Assembly (NCBI RefSeq): GCF_000739775.1 | Contig: NZ_BBJH01000013.1 | Coordinates: 1-64,000, forward strand | Direction of reading: 5' to 3' | DNA: 64,000 nucleotides | DNA from: Paraburkholderia heleia NBRC 101817 | Lineage (GTDB): Bacteria; Pseudomonadota; Gammaproteobacteria; Burkholderiales; Burkholderiaceae | Shown: positions 57,817-64,000 of the stretch, piece by piece | Position numbering within the stretch: the stretch's first letter is position 1 | Layout of the letters: every line of letters starts with the position of its first letter | The notes under the pieces: model-generated | Told to the model about the DNA's origin: nothing | The model's input: the letters and a program-made list of their open reading frames with translations, nothing else | Database searches by the model: none | Program-made: the position numbers and the translations under genes

Positions 57817-57846
57817 ATAATAATTTAGGACTGCTATGCATGTCAA
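57817..57846 (-). promoter_or_regulatory. strong minus-strand promoter in the element control region
   Basis: TTGACA (perfect -35), 18 bases, TATTAT (5/6 of TATAAT). The palindrome 57793-57812 overlaps the expected transcription start and could be a repressor operator as well as an RNA hairpin. Confidence 0.7.
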
Positions 57847-57907
57847 GCAGAAACCTGAAGCCGGTCACGCCATCCTCGCCCGGCCTTCCACTTACAAGGA
57901 AGGCATT

Positions 57908-58180
57908 GTGAGCAACACTTTTTCCGACGCAGTAACTCCCACGAAGGGCCACGGCGCTCGCCCGAATTCCAGCGGCTTCGTTGGCGTGAGCCTTCACAAG
58001 CCGACGGGCCGCTGGCTCGCATACGTCACGCTCGCGAACGGCAAGCGCAAGAATCTCAAGCGCCACGCGACCGCCGCAGAGGCCGCCGCCGCGCGTGCCG
58101 AATACATCGCGGAATATGGCGTCGCCGATCCGCTCCCGCTCGCGAAGGCTGCGCCCGCAACGACTGGCGAGGCTCAGTAA
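57908..58180 (+). CDS. AP2-domain DNA-binding protein (phage)
   Basis: 90 residues from the GTG at 57908, chosen for its ribosome site AAGGAAGG four bases ahead; an in-frame ATG at 57836 would give 114 residues but lies opposite the minus-strand promoter. Residues about 20-68 (RPNSSGFVGVSLHKPTGRWLAYVTLANGKRKNLKRHATAAEAAAARAEY, split here by description) form the AP2 fold: GV, a charged beta hairpin, W and the LxxHxTAxEAAxA helix. AP2 modules occur in phage proteins and homing endonucleases and bind DNA. Its TAA overlaps the next ATG (TAATG). Confidence 0.72.
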   Translation: MSNTFSDAVTPTKGHGARPNSSGFVGVSLHKPTGRWLAYVTLANGKRKNLKRHATAAEAAAARAEYIAEYGVADPLPLAKAAPATTGEAQ

Positions 58181-59340
58181 TGGCTGATCTCTTTAACCTT
58201 CCTGATCCGCCGTATCTGCCGGATACGCGCGCGAAGGGCTGGCGCTTCGAGCTTGACCTTCAGCGCATTGAGCAATCGGATACGTGGGCTCTGGCGACGC
58301 CCGACCTTCGCCCTTGGCTTCTCATGCTGTGGGCCGTCGCATGGCAGCAGACGCCTTGCGGCACGCTGCCGACCGAGGACCGCCTCATTGCCCCACGCCT
58401 TGGGATGCCCCTGCAGGCTTTCACGGACGCGAAGGAAGTCCTGTTGCGCGGCTGGTGGCAGGCAAACGACGGGCGCCTCTACCACCCGACGATTGCCGAA
58501 CGCGTGGTCGAGATGTGCAACCACAAGGATACCGAGCGCATTCGCCAGCGCGCATACCGCGCCCGCATCAAGGCCGAACGCGAGGCTCACGAGGCGGCCG
58601 CTGGTGCGAAAACGTCGGCAGGACAAACGAAAACGTCCACCGAACAAACGGAAACGTCCGACGTTGTCACGCGTGACAAACGCGTTAGTAACACCGTAGT
58701 CCCCCGTGAATACGACACTGGAACTGGAACTGGTAATACTGTTCCTAACGGAACAGACGCTGGCGCGTCGCCGGACCTGTTTGGCAGGGAGGATGATTCG
58801 CAACAGAGCGATGAGAAGATCCCGACCACGAAGGAGCAGATCTGGATTGGCGGAAAGTCGCTGTTGGCGAATTCCGGTCTGGACAAAAAGCAGGCGGGCA
58901 CTTTCCTCGGCAAGCTGATCGCGGACTACGACGAGCCGAGCGTACTCGAAGCCGTGCAGGCTGGCGTGTCTGAGCAGCCCGCCGACCCGCGCTCGTATCT
59001 GAAGGCGACATGCCAGCGCATTGCTGGTGAGCGCAAATCGAAAGGCGCGGCAGTGACGGGTTGGTGGAAGTCCGACGAACTCGCGTTGCAGCAGGCAAAC
59101 CTCGTTGGCGTTGGCCCGGCGCATTCGAACGAGCACCGCGACTCGTGGCATGCCCGCATCAAAGCGGCCATCGACAACGGCGGCAAGCCGCCCGAGCGTG
59201 TGCCTGTGGCCCCGGTGCAGTCCCCTGCTATGCGGCCGGAAGTTGCGCGCTCCGAGATGACGCCCGAGCAACAGGCTGCAAACCGTGCGGCACTCAAGGC
59301 GGCTCTCAAGGGCACCGCGACCATCGTGCAATCGGCATAG
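58180..59340 (+). CDS. phage replication protein (DUF1376-like replisome organiser)
   Basis: 386 residues. The N-terminal 120 residues (FELDLQRIEQSDTWALATPDLRPWLLMLW, GTLPTEDRLIAPRLGMP, LLRGWWQANDGRLYHPTIAERV) resemble the winged-helix head of phage replication initiators of the DUF1376 type. A Thr/Ser/Gln-rich linker (about 145-200) follows, then a region (EQIWIGGKSLLANSGLDKKQAGTFLGKLIADY, ADPRSYLKATCQRIAGE) like that of helicase-loading proteins. It is coupled to the AP2 gene (overlap) and lies 9 bases before dnaB, which fits an origin-binding or helicase-loading job. No family assignment is certain. Confidence 0.68.
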   Translation: MADLFNLPDPPYLPDTRAKGWRFELDLQRIEQSDTWALATPDLRPWLLMLWAVAWQQTPCGTLPTEDRLIAPRLGMPLQAFTDAKEVLLRGWWQANDGRLYHPTIAERVVEMCNHKDTERIRQRAYRARIKAEREAHEAAAGAKTSAGQTKTSTEQTETSDVVTRDKRVSNTVVPREYDTGTGTGNTVPNGTDAGASPDLFGREDDSQQSDEKIPTTKEQIWIGGKSLLANSGLDKKQAGTFLGKLIADYDEPSVLEAVQAGVSEQPADPRSYLKATCQRIAGERKSKGAAVTGWWKSDELALQQANLVGVGPAHSNEHRDSWHARIKAAIDNGGKPPERVPVAPVQSPAMRPEVARSEMTPEQQAANRAALKAALKGTATIVQSA

Positions 59341-59349
59341 AGGCATCCC

Positions 59350-60717
59350 ATGCAACGCGAACAATTCGAATCCAGCAACGTGCCGCCGCACTCGGTGGAG
59401 GCCGAGCAAAGCGTGCTCGGCGCGCTGCTTCTGAGCAATCCCGCATGGGATGAAATCGGCGACCTCTTGGGCGCCGAGGACTTCTACCGCGTCGATCACC
59501 GCGTGATTTTCGACCATATCGGCAAGCTGATCATGGCCGGGCGCCCGGCTGACGTGGTGACGGTCTACGAATCGCTGTCGGCATCGGGAAAGGCCGAAGG
59601 CGTCGGCGGCCTTGCGTACCTGAATGCGATAACGCAGAACACGCCGAGCGCTGCCAACATTCGCCGCTATGCCGAGATGGTCGGCGACCGCACAACGCTG
59701 CGCCGTATGGCGACTGTGTGCGGCGAAATCAGCGCGTCGATCTACAACACGGGCGGCAAAGAAGTCTCGCAGATTCGCGATGAGGCAGAGGCGAAGTTTT
59801 TCGCACTCGGCGAGGACGGTGCGCGCGGCACGCAAAATTTCGTCGGCGGCAACGAACTGCTCACGAAGGTCGTGGAGCGCCTGGACACCCTCTCTAGCAA
59901 TCCGAACGCGAGCGACGTTACCGGCACGCCGACGGGCTTCATTGACCTTGATCGCATGCTGTCGGGGCTGCACGGCGGCGAGTTGATTATCGTGGCTGGC
60001 AGGCCGTCAATGGGGAAAACCGCCTTCTCCATGAACATCGGCGAGCACGTCGCAGTGGATTGTGGGCTGCCGATTGCCGTGTTTTCAATGGAGATGCCCG
60101 GCGAGCAGCTCATAAACCGCATGCTCGGGTCCGTTGGCCGCATCGATCAGCAGCGCCTGCGTACGGGGCGCTTGCATGATGACGACTGGCCGCGCGTCAC
60201 GCATGCTGTGCAAAAGATGAGCGAAGCAAAGATCTTCATTGATGAGACGGGCGGCTTGAACCCGATGGAATTGCGCTCGCGTGCGCGCCGCCTGCAACGC
60301 CAGCACGGCAAGCTGGGAGCGATCATCATCGACTACCTGCAACTGATGAGCGGTACGGGCGGCGAGAACCGCGCAACGGAAATCTCGGAAATCTCGCGCT
60401 CGCTGAAGAGTCTCGCCAAGGAACTCGATGTGCCGGTGATTGCCCTGTCGCAACTGAATCGCGGACTTGAGCAGCGCCCGAATAAGCGTCCGGTCATGAG
60501 CGACCTGCGCGAGTCAGGTGCCATCGAGCAGGACGCTGATGTGATCCTGGGCATCTATCGCGAGGAGGTCTATGTGCCCGATACGCCTGATCGTGGCACG
60601 GCAGAAATCATTTGTCTCAAGCAGCGCAACGGCCCTATCGGAACCGTGCGCTTGGCGTGGCACGGGCAGTTCAGCAAATTCGAGAACCACGCTTCGCAGT
60701 ACGCGCACCTAAACTAA
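59350..60717 (+). CDS. dnaB: replicative DNA helicase DnaB (element-encoded)
   Basis: 455 residues. The N-terminal DnaB domain (about 10-115, PPHSVEAEQSVLGALLLSNPAWDEI) and the RecA-like C-terminal domain are complete: Walker A AGRPSMGKTAFSMN (about 217-225), AVFSMEMPGEQLINRM, Walker B GAIIIDYLQLM, and SDLRESGAIEQDADVILGIYRE with the arginine finger region. It unwinds DNA at the element's fork. Chromosomal dnaB should be elsewhere. It shares an operon with the replication protein before it. Confidence 0.95.
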   Translation: MQREQFESSNVPPHSVEAEQSVLGALLLSNPAWDEIGDLLGAEDFYRVDHRVIFDHIGKLIMAGRPADVVTVYESLSASGKAEGVGGLAYLNAITQNTPSAANIRRYAEMVGDRTTLRRMATVCGEISASIYNTGGKEVSQIRDEAEAKFFALGEDGARGTQNFVGGNELLTKVVERLDTLSSNPNASDVTGTPTGFIDLDRMLSGLHGGELIIVAGRPSMGKTAFSMNIGEHVAVDCGLPIAVFSMEMPGEQLINRMLGSVGRIDQQRLRTGRLHDDDWPRVTHAVQKMSEAKIFIDETGGLNPMELRSRARRLQRQHGKLGAIIIDYLQLMSGTGGENRATEISEISRSLKSLAKELDVPVIALSQLNRGLEQRPNKRPVMSDLRESGAIEQDADVILGIYREEVYVPDTPDRGTAEIICLKQRNGPIGTVRLAWHGQFSKFENHASQYAHLN

Positions 60718-61012
60718 GGGCCGACGGATTGCGATTCTGATTCATAGCGGCCCCGCGGTGCCGCCAGCGGAGTATCGCCAATGCGTAGGGGGACGACGCT
60801 CGCGAGAGGTTCCTGCAGGATGGATACGGTTATGCATAACTCGCCGAAGCGCCCATGATGCGGTGACGATTAGAGTGAAATTTCTAAACCGCCAGATTCG
60901 ACGGTTCATTAACGGAATATGTTAGGACTTCTTCATTGTGTGAAAACTCAGAGGATTGCCCCGCCGCGCCGCGAGCCGTACAGTCGCACCAACTGAAGCG
61001 AGGGACGCCAAC
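60718..61012 (+). other. non-coding stretch after dnaB
   Basis: 295 bases with no supportable gene on either strand. The part 60860-60950 is AT-richer than its surroundings and may hold the promoter of the next small gene or an origin, but no clear boxes or iterons were seen. Confidence 0.4.
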
Positions 61013-61273
61013 GTGAAGACCTACCTGATGAAAAACCCCGTCACCGGGCTCGTGAAAATCGCAAAGGCAGTCGAACCCGAGACCGTCGTAAAGATGATCG
61101 AGGATGGTGCCGGTGAGCGCTTCGAGTTGCTGATCGCGGTGGATGGTGACCGTGTGCAGGAGCTTCACGAGCGCTTCACCGACCTGCGCCAGCCGTTCGC
61201 CGATTGGTTCGAGGACGATGGCAGCATCCAGGTATGGCTGCAGGAGAATGCGCCGCAGGAGTGGGCGCAGTAG
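61013..61273 (+). CDS. T5orf172/GIY-YIG-like small protein
   Basis: 86 residues from the GTG at 61013 (GAGGGA seven bases before). VKTYLMKNPVTGLVKIAKAVEPETV, LLIAVDGDRVQELHERFTDLRQPFADWFEDDGSI follow the pattern of the T5 Orf172/MUG113 branch of the GIY-YIG superfamily (YLMxNPxxGLVKIG..., E..LH..F...R...EWF). The usual KIG is KIA and the catalytic Arg region is not obvious, so it may be a non-catalytic DNA-binding relative. It is monocistronic by appearance. Confidence 0.6.
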   Translation: MKTYLMKNPVTGLVKIAKAVEPETVVKMIEDGAGERFELLIAVDGDRVQELHERFTDLRQPFADWFEDDGSIQVWLQENAPQEWAQ

Positions 61274-61344
61274 GAAGTAAAGTTGAGCAGTGCAGCGGCT
61301 ACATGATGGCCATCTAAACCAACCGCAGTACAGAGGAAACCCCA

Positions 61345-61389
61345 AAAGGCCAAAAACCCCGACGCGGGACGAACCGCGACGGGGCCTTT
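61345..61389 (+). terminator. probable terminator after the GIY-YIG-like gene
   Basis: CCCCG A CGCGG / CCGCG A CGGGG (61357-61384) with a GACGAA loop, flanked by AAAGGCC and GGCCTTT, so the stem can extend; the T run is short. Confidence 0.5.
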
Positions 61390-61456
61390 GAAACGACGTG
61401 GCACAGGAGCAACCAGAAACCATCCTGACGTCATGTCCTCCTTTTTGGAGTTTGTT

Positions 61457-62338
61457 ATGACGGTAGTAAAACGCAATTCCATCGTGTGCGCCGAGTTCAA
61501 CGGTAACGAGTACGAGTTTCACGAAGACGGCTGGTTTAACGCAACAGCGGCGGCGAAGCGCCACGGCAAAGAGCCGTCCGACTGGCTCGCGTTGCCGTCT
61601 ACGAAGGACTACATCGCGGCGCTGGACGAAGAATCAAATGCCGGAAAATCTGGTATTTGGTTTCGCACGAAGCGCGGGCAGGGCGGTGGCACATGGATGC
61701 ATCCCGAACTTGCCGTCGAGTTCGCGCGCTGGCTCGATGCCCGCTTTGCCGTCTGGTGCAACCGTCAAATTCGCGCGTTGCTGGCTGGCGAGCATCCGCA
61801 CTTCGGCCGCATCCGCTCGCGCCACGCCGCTGCCGCATCGAACAAGTATCTGCGCTCGATGATTGAGCGCGTGCGCGAGGCCGACGGAAAAGACACCAAG
61901 GCGCATCACTTCATCAACGAATGCACGCTCGTGAATTTCATCGTGAGCGGCGAGTACGTGGGCCTCGATCGCGACGCGATGCCGATGCAAGTGCTCGATT
62001 TCCTGGCCGAAGCCGAGGGCTACAACGCGATGCTGTATGCCCGCGGAAAATCTCGCGAGGACCGTATCAAGATGCTCGCGAAGTTCCGCCGCACCTGGAT
62101 CGACAAGCATGGCGAACTGCCCGCGCTAGTGCTAGCTGATCATCCGAAGCTGGAGGCGCGCACGATCGGCAAGGGCCTGACTGCCGCCGCAAAGCCGCGC
62201 AAGCTGAAGGCAGCTACGGGCACCGCTGAAGCGAAAAGTCCCGAGGCGGCGCTGAAGCTTTGCGCCGGTTACGCGGCCAACGCGCCGCGCGTGCCGGACG
62301 TGCGCGAGGCCGCAGAGCTTCGCCGCGACTTGAGCTAA
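61457..62338 (+). CDS. KilA-N domain protein (phage)
   Basis: 293 residues from the ATG at 61457 (GGAG six bases ahead). The KilA-N domain (about 15-105) reads EYEFHEDGWFNATAAAKRHGKEPSDWLALPSTKDYI ... GGTWMHPELAVEFARWLDARFAVWCNRQIRALL. The middle (about 125-225) is a second, charged domain (HFINECTLVNFIVSGEY, MLYARGKSREDRIKML) of uncertain type. KilA-N binds DNA and is found in large DNA viruses and phages, often in antirepressor proteins. Role in the element: regulator or antirepressor, by inference. Confidence 0.82.
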   Translation: MTVVKRNSIVCAEFNGNEYEFHEDGWFNATAAAKRHGKEPSDWLALPSTKDYIAALDEESNAGKSGIWFRTKRGQGGGTWMHPELAVEFARWLDARFAVWCNRQIRALLAGEHPHFGRIRSRHAAAASNKYLRSMIERVREADGKDTKAHHFINECTLVNFIVSGEYVGLDRDAMPMQVLDFLAEAEGYNAMLYARGKSREDRIKMLAKFRRTWIDKHGELPALVLADHPKLEARTIGKGLTAAAKPRKLKAATGTAEAKSPEAALKLCAGYAANAPRVPDVREAAELRRDLS

Positions 62339-62532
62339 CCCGACCGGCTCCCCAGCCAACAAGAAGCACGCGACCAAGTTAGATCGACGATACGCAGCAC
62401 TTTCCCCATATACCGCAAGGCTTTCCGGTTGATATTTCCAGATTCTGCATGAGCTGCATTTCGCATGGAGATGATGGGTAAGTACGATTCGGGTGTGCAA
62501 ACGCTCATTCACCAAAAAGAGGTTGATGGAAT

Positions 62533-62685
62533 ATGGAAAAGCGCATTTCGGTGGTGGTGCCGAAGGACGTGCATGCGAGTTTGAAGATTCTCGGTGTGCG
62601 CCTTGGTGCGGATATGTCTTCGCTGCTTCGCGTCGCGATCAATGACCTGATCGCCAAGCACGAGGCAGGCTCAAAGAAGCAGTAA
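62533..62685 (+). CDS. ribbon-helix-helix-like small DNA-binding protein
   Basis: 50 residues, MEKRISVVVPKDVHASLKIL through IAKHEAGSKKQ. A beta strand (KRISVVVPKDV) is followed by two helices (HASLKILGVRLG, SSLLRVAINDLIAKHE), the Arc/CopG/ParG ribbon-helix-helix layout. The start is an ATG after GAGGTTGATGG. Such proteins act as dimeric repressors or partition factors. It lies alone between the KilA-N gene and the next gene. Confidence 0.75.
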   Translation: MEKRISVVVPKDVHASLKILGVRLGADMSSLLRVAINDLIAKHEAGSKKQ

Positions 62686-62756
62686 GTGGCACGTGGCTAC
62701 GAATTGATCGATGCCACACATAAACACAGTATAACTAATTGTTTGACGATAAAACC

Positions 62757-63911
62757 ATGAACACGAAGCACGCAAGCGTTTTCCGCCCCGTCATGACCTC
62801 AGATGAGATGCAGGGTGCGATTAACGCCGTGAAGGCCATGAGCGAACACGAACAGGTGGAGGCATTCAAGCCCGATAACGAGGTCGGTCGCGAGTTCCGT
62901 CGCCGCCTGGTGAGCGGGTTCATTCAGACGCGCCGCAATGCCCGCGAAAATATCCGCATGCTTGAGAAGGTCAATTTCAACATTGGCCGCATGCGCCGCT
63001 GCATCGAGAAGATCAAGCGCAGCAAGTCGGCGTTCCTTGAGAGCCATAAAATGCTCGAATGCCGCAAGTTTGTGCGCGATTCGCTGCAGGACCGCGACAA
63101 GCTGCGCGCCCTTGCGGCAGATATCGGGCGCAGCGTCGAGCATGACGTTAAGTTCCTGTCGCACTTCATGCCCCGCGAGTTCGTGCTTGACCTGTTCAAC
63201 GTCGGTGTCGAGGCGCGTGCCGCCATGAAGGAGTTCGAGAACCCGCTGTCGATTGAGGAGATTGTGCGCTACGGATTCGCTGACGATTACCGCGCCAGTC
63301 GTGGTATGCAGCCGCTTCAGTGGTGCCTGATCCGTGCCCGCAGCGCTGCGGCGACCGCCGACATGACGTCCGCGTCCGCTCCCGAGGAGGAAGCGACGCC
63401 CGATCGCTTCGCCGAGAAGGCTGCGGAACTGGAGGTGCTGCGCGACGAGCACAAGTCGCTGAAGTTCATTCTGAAGGAAGCCGCGCATGACATGGACAAC
63501 GCGCAGGATGGCGACGCGTTCCATAGCAGCGCATATGTTCGCGTGGAAGCGATGGAGCGCACGTTTGCGCTGTGGGAGCGCGCGATGGCTGCGCTTCTGG
63601 ACTGCGACGGCTTTTCGCTCGCACAGAAGGCCGCGCTTCTGAATGCTGATCCTGCCAAGGTCGCGGAAGCCAACTTGCCCGAGAGTACTACCCTTCTGGA
63701 GATGGTTTCGGCCGGATTCGAAGTCAGCGCTGAGTCGATCGAGAACGAGGACATGTCGCACACGTTCCTGATGCTTGGCGCGGCGTCGAGCATTACCGAA
63801 GTTCGCGACGACTTAGAGGTGCATCGCGGCATGGTCGCGCAGCACGCGATGATGAAGGCGGCCCACAAGCGCGGCGCGACCGTGTTCAATAGCGTCGTCA
63901 CGCTGCAATAA
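62757..63911 (+). CDS. hypothetical protein of the integrated element
   Basis: 384 residues from the ATG at 62757 (TTG at 62739 possible, no strong ribosome site for either). Mostly alpha-helical and charged; a helical stretch NFNIGRMRRCIEKIKRSKSAFLESHKMLECRKFVRD near the N-terminus may be a coiled coil. A linker SAAATADMTSASAPEEEATPD divides it in two. No signal peptide, membrane segment or known motif. I do not recognise the family. Composition fits the neighbouring element genes. Confidence 0.7.
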   Translation: MNTKHASVFRPVMTSDEMQGAINAVKAMSEHEQVEAFKPDNEVGREFRRRLVSGFIQTRRNARENIRMLEKVNFNIGRMRRCIEKIKRSKSAFLESHKMLECRKFVRDSLQDRDKLRALAADIGRSVEHDVKFLSHFMPREFVLDLFNVGVEARAAMKEFENPLSIEEIVRYGFADDYRASRGMQPLQWCLIRARSAAATADMTSASAPEEEATPDRFAEKAAELEVLRDEHKSLKFILKEAAHDMDNAQDGDAFHSSAYVRVEAMERTFALWERAMAALLDCDGFSLAQKAALLNADPAKVAEANLPESTTLLEMVSAGFEVSAESIENEDMSHTFLMLGAASSITEVRDDLEVHRGMVAQHAMMKAAHKRGATVFNSVVTLQ

Positions 63912-63947
63912 CTCCATTCGCCCGGCCGCCAAATGGAGTTGAATTTT
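63910..63947 (+). terminator. probable terminator
   Basis: AACTCCATT (63910-63918) and AATGGAGTT (63932-63940) form a 9-bp stem, followed by GAATTTTT. It lies at the end of the last gene. Confidence 0.55.
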
Positions 63948-64000
63948 TAGCACCTAAGTGGTTATCGGTCCCCCCGGATCAATCCGAATCCACACAGGAG

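Noticed and set aside
57622..57846. 74-codon minus-strand frame in the element control region
   Set aside because: Starts inside the -35 box of the predicted promoter and runs through the terminator hairpin; no ribosome site.

Overview
The window is a GC-rich (mid-60s percent by eye) chromosomal segment of a Burkholderiaceae member, most likely Paraburkholderia/Caballeronia/Burkholderia. The best evidence is the block thrS-infC-rpmI-rplT-pheS-pheT-ihfA-merR-tRNA-Pro, an IHF-alpha with the long N-terminal extension typical of this family, and the general protein style. No genus-level claim can be made without a search.

Layout. 0.2-5.2 kb: short-chain dehydrogenase, acyl-CoA thioesterase, a PAS-LuxR regulator divergent from a two-subunit 3-oxoacid CoA-transferase (scoAB), an alpha/beta hydrolase and a RidA-like protein. 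5.3-16.4 kb: relA, tRNA-Val, then the translation block (ThrRS, IF-3 with an AUC start, L35, L20, PheRS alpha and beta, IHF-alpha, MerR-type regulator, tRNA-Pro). 16.6-20.3 kb: an EamA transporter, a decayed MFS gene followed by an AT-richer stretch with no gene, a PagL-type lipid A deacylase and a 3-hydroxyacyl-CoA dehydrogenase. 20.3-30.2 kb: a complete xylose regulon: galM and xylR on the minus strand, divergent from xylA, xylB, xylF, xylG, xylH. Xylose enters by the XylFGH ABC transporter and goes through xylulose to xylulose 5-phosphate. The same 8-bp palindrome lies in front of xylA, xylB and xylF. 30.5-37.5 kb: a ClpG/ClpK-type disaggregase and a two-gene operon of a FAN1-like VRR-NUC nuclease with a DinG/XPD-type Fe-S helicase. 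37.6-47.8 kb: lipoproteins, BamC, lactate permease, ThiC behind a TPP riboswitch, Rnk, an EamA exporter, entericidin and a ferritin-like protein. 47.8-55.2 kb: an MFS exporter, then a LacI-regulated ABC importer operon that ends in a GpdQ-like phosphodiesterase.

55.3 kb to the end is the most notable part. A tRNA-Leu(UAA) gene is split after U34 by a 286-nt group I intron that resembles the Azoarcus tRNA-Ile ribozyme. Directly after the tRNA 3' end begins an integrated element: tyrosine integrase, a convergent excisionase-like gene, an intergenic control region with a predicted minus-strand small RNA, an AP2-domain protein, a replication protein, DnaB helicase, a GIY-YIG-like protein, a KilA-N protein, a ribbon-helix-helix protein and one unrecognised gene. 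No capsid, packaging or lysis genes occur before the window ends, so prophage, satellite and other integrative element remain open.
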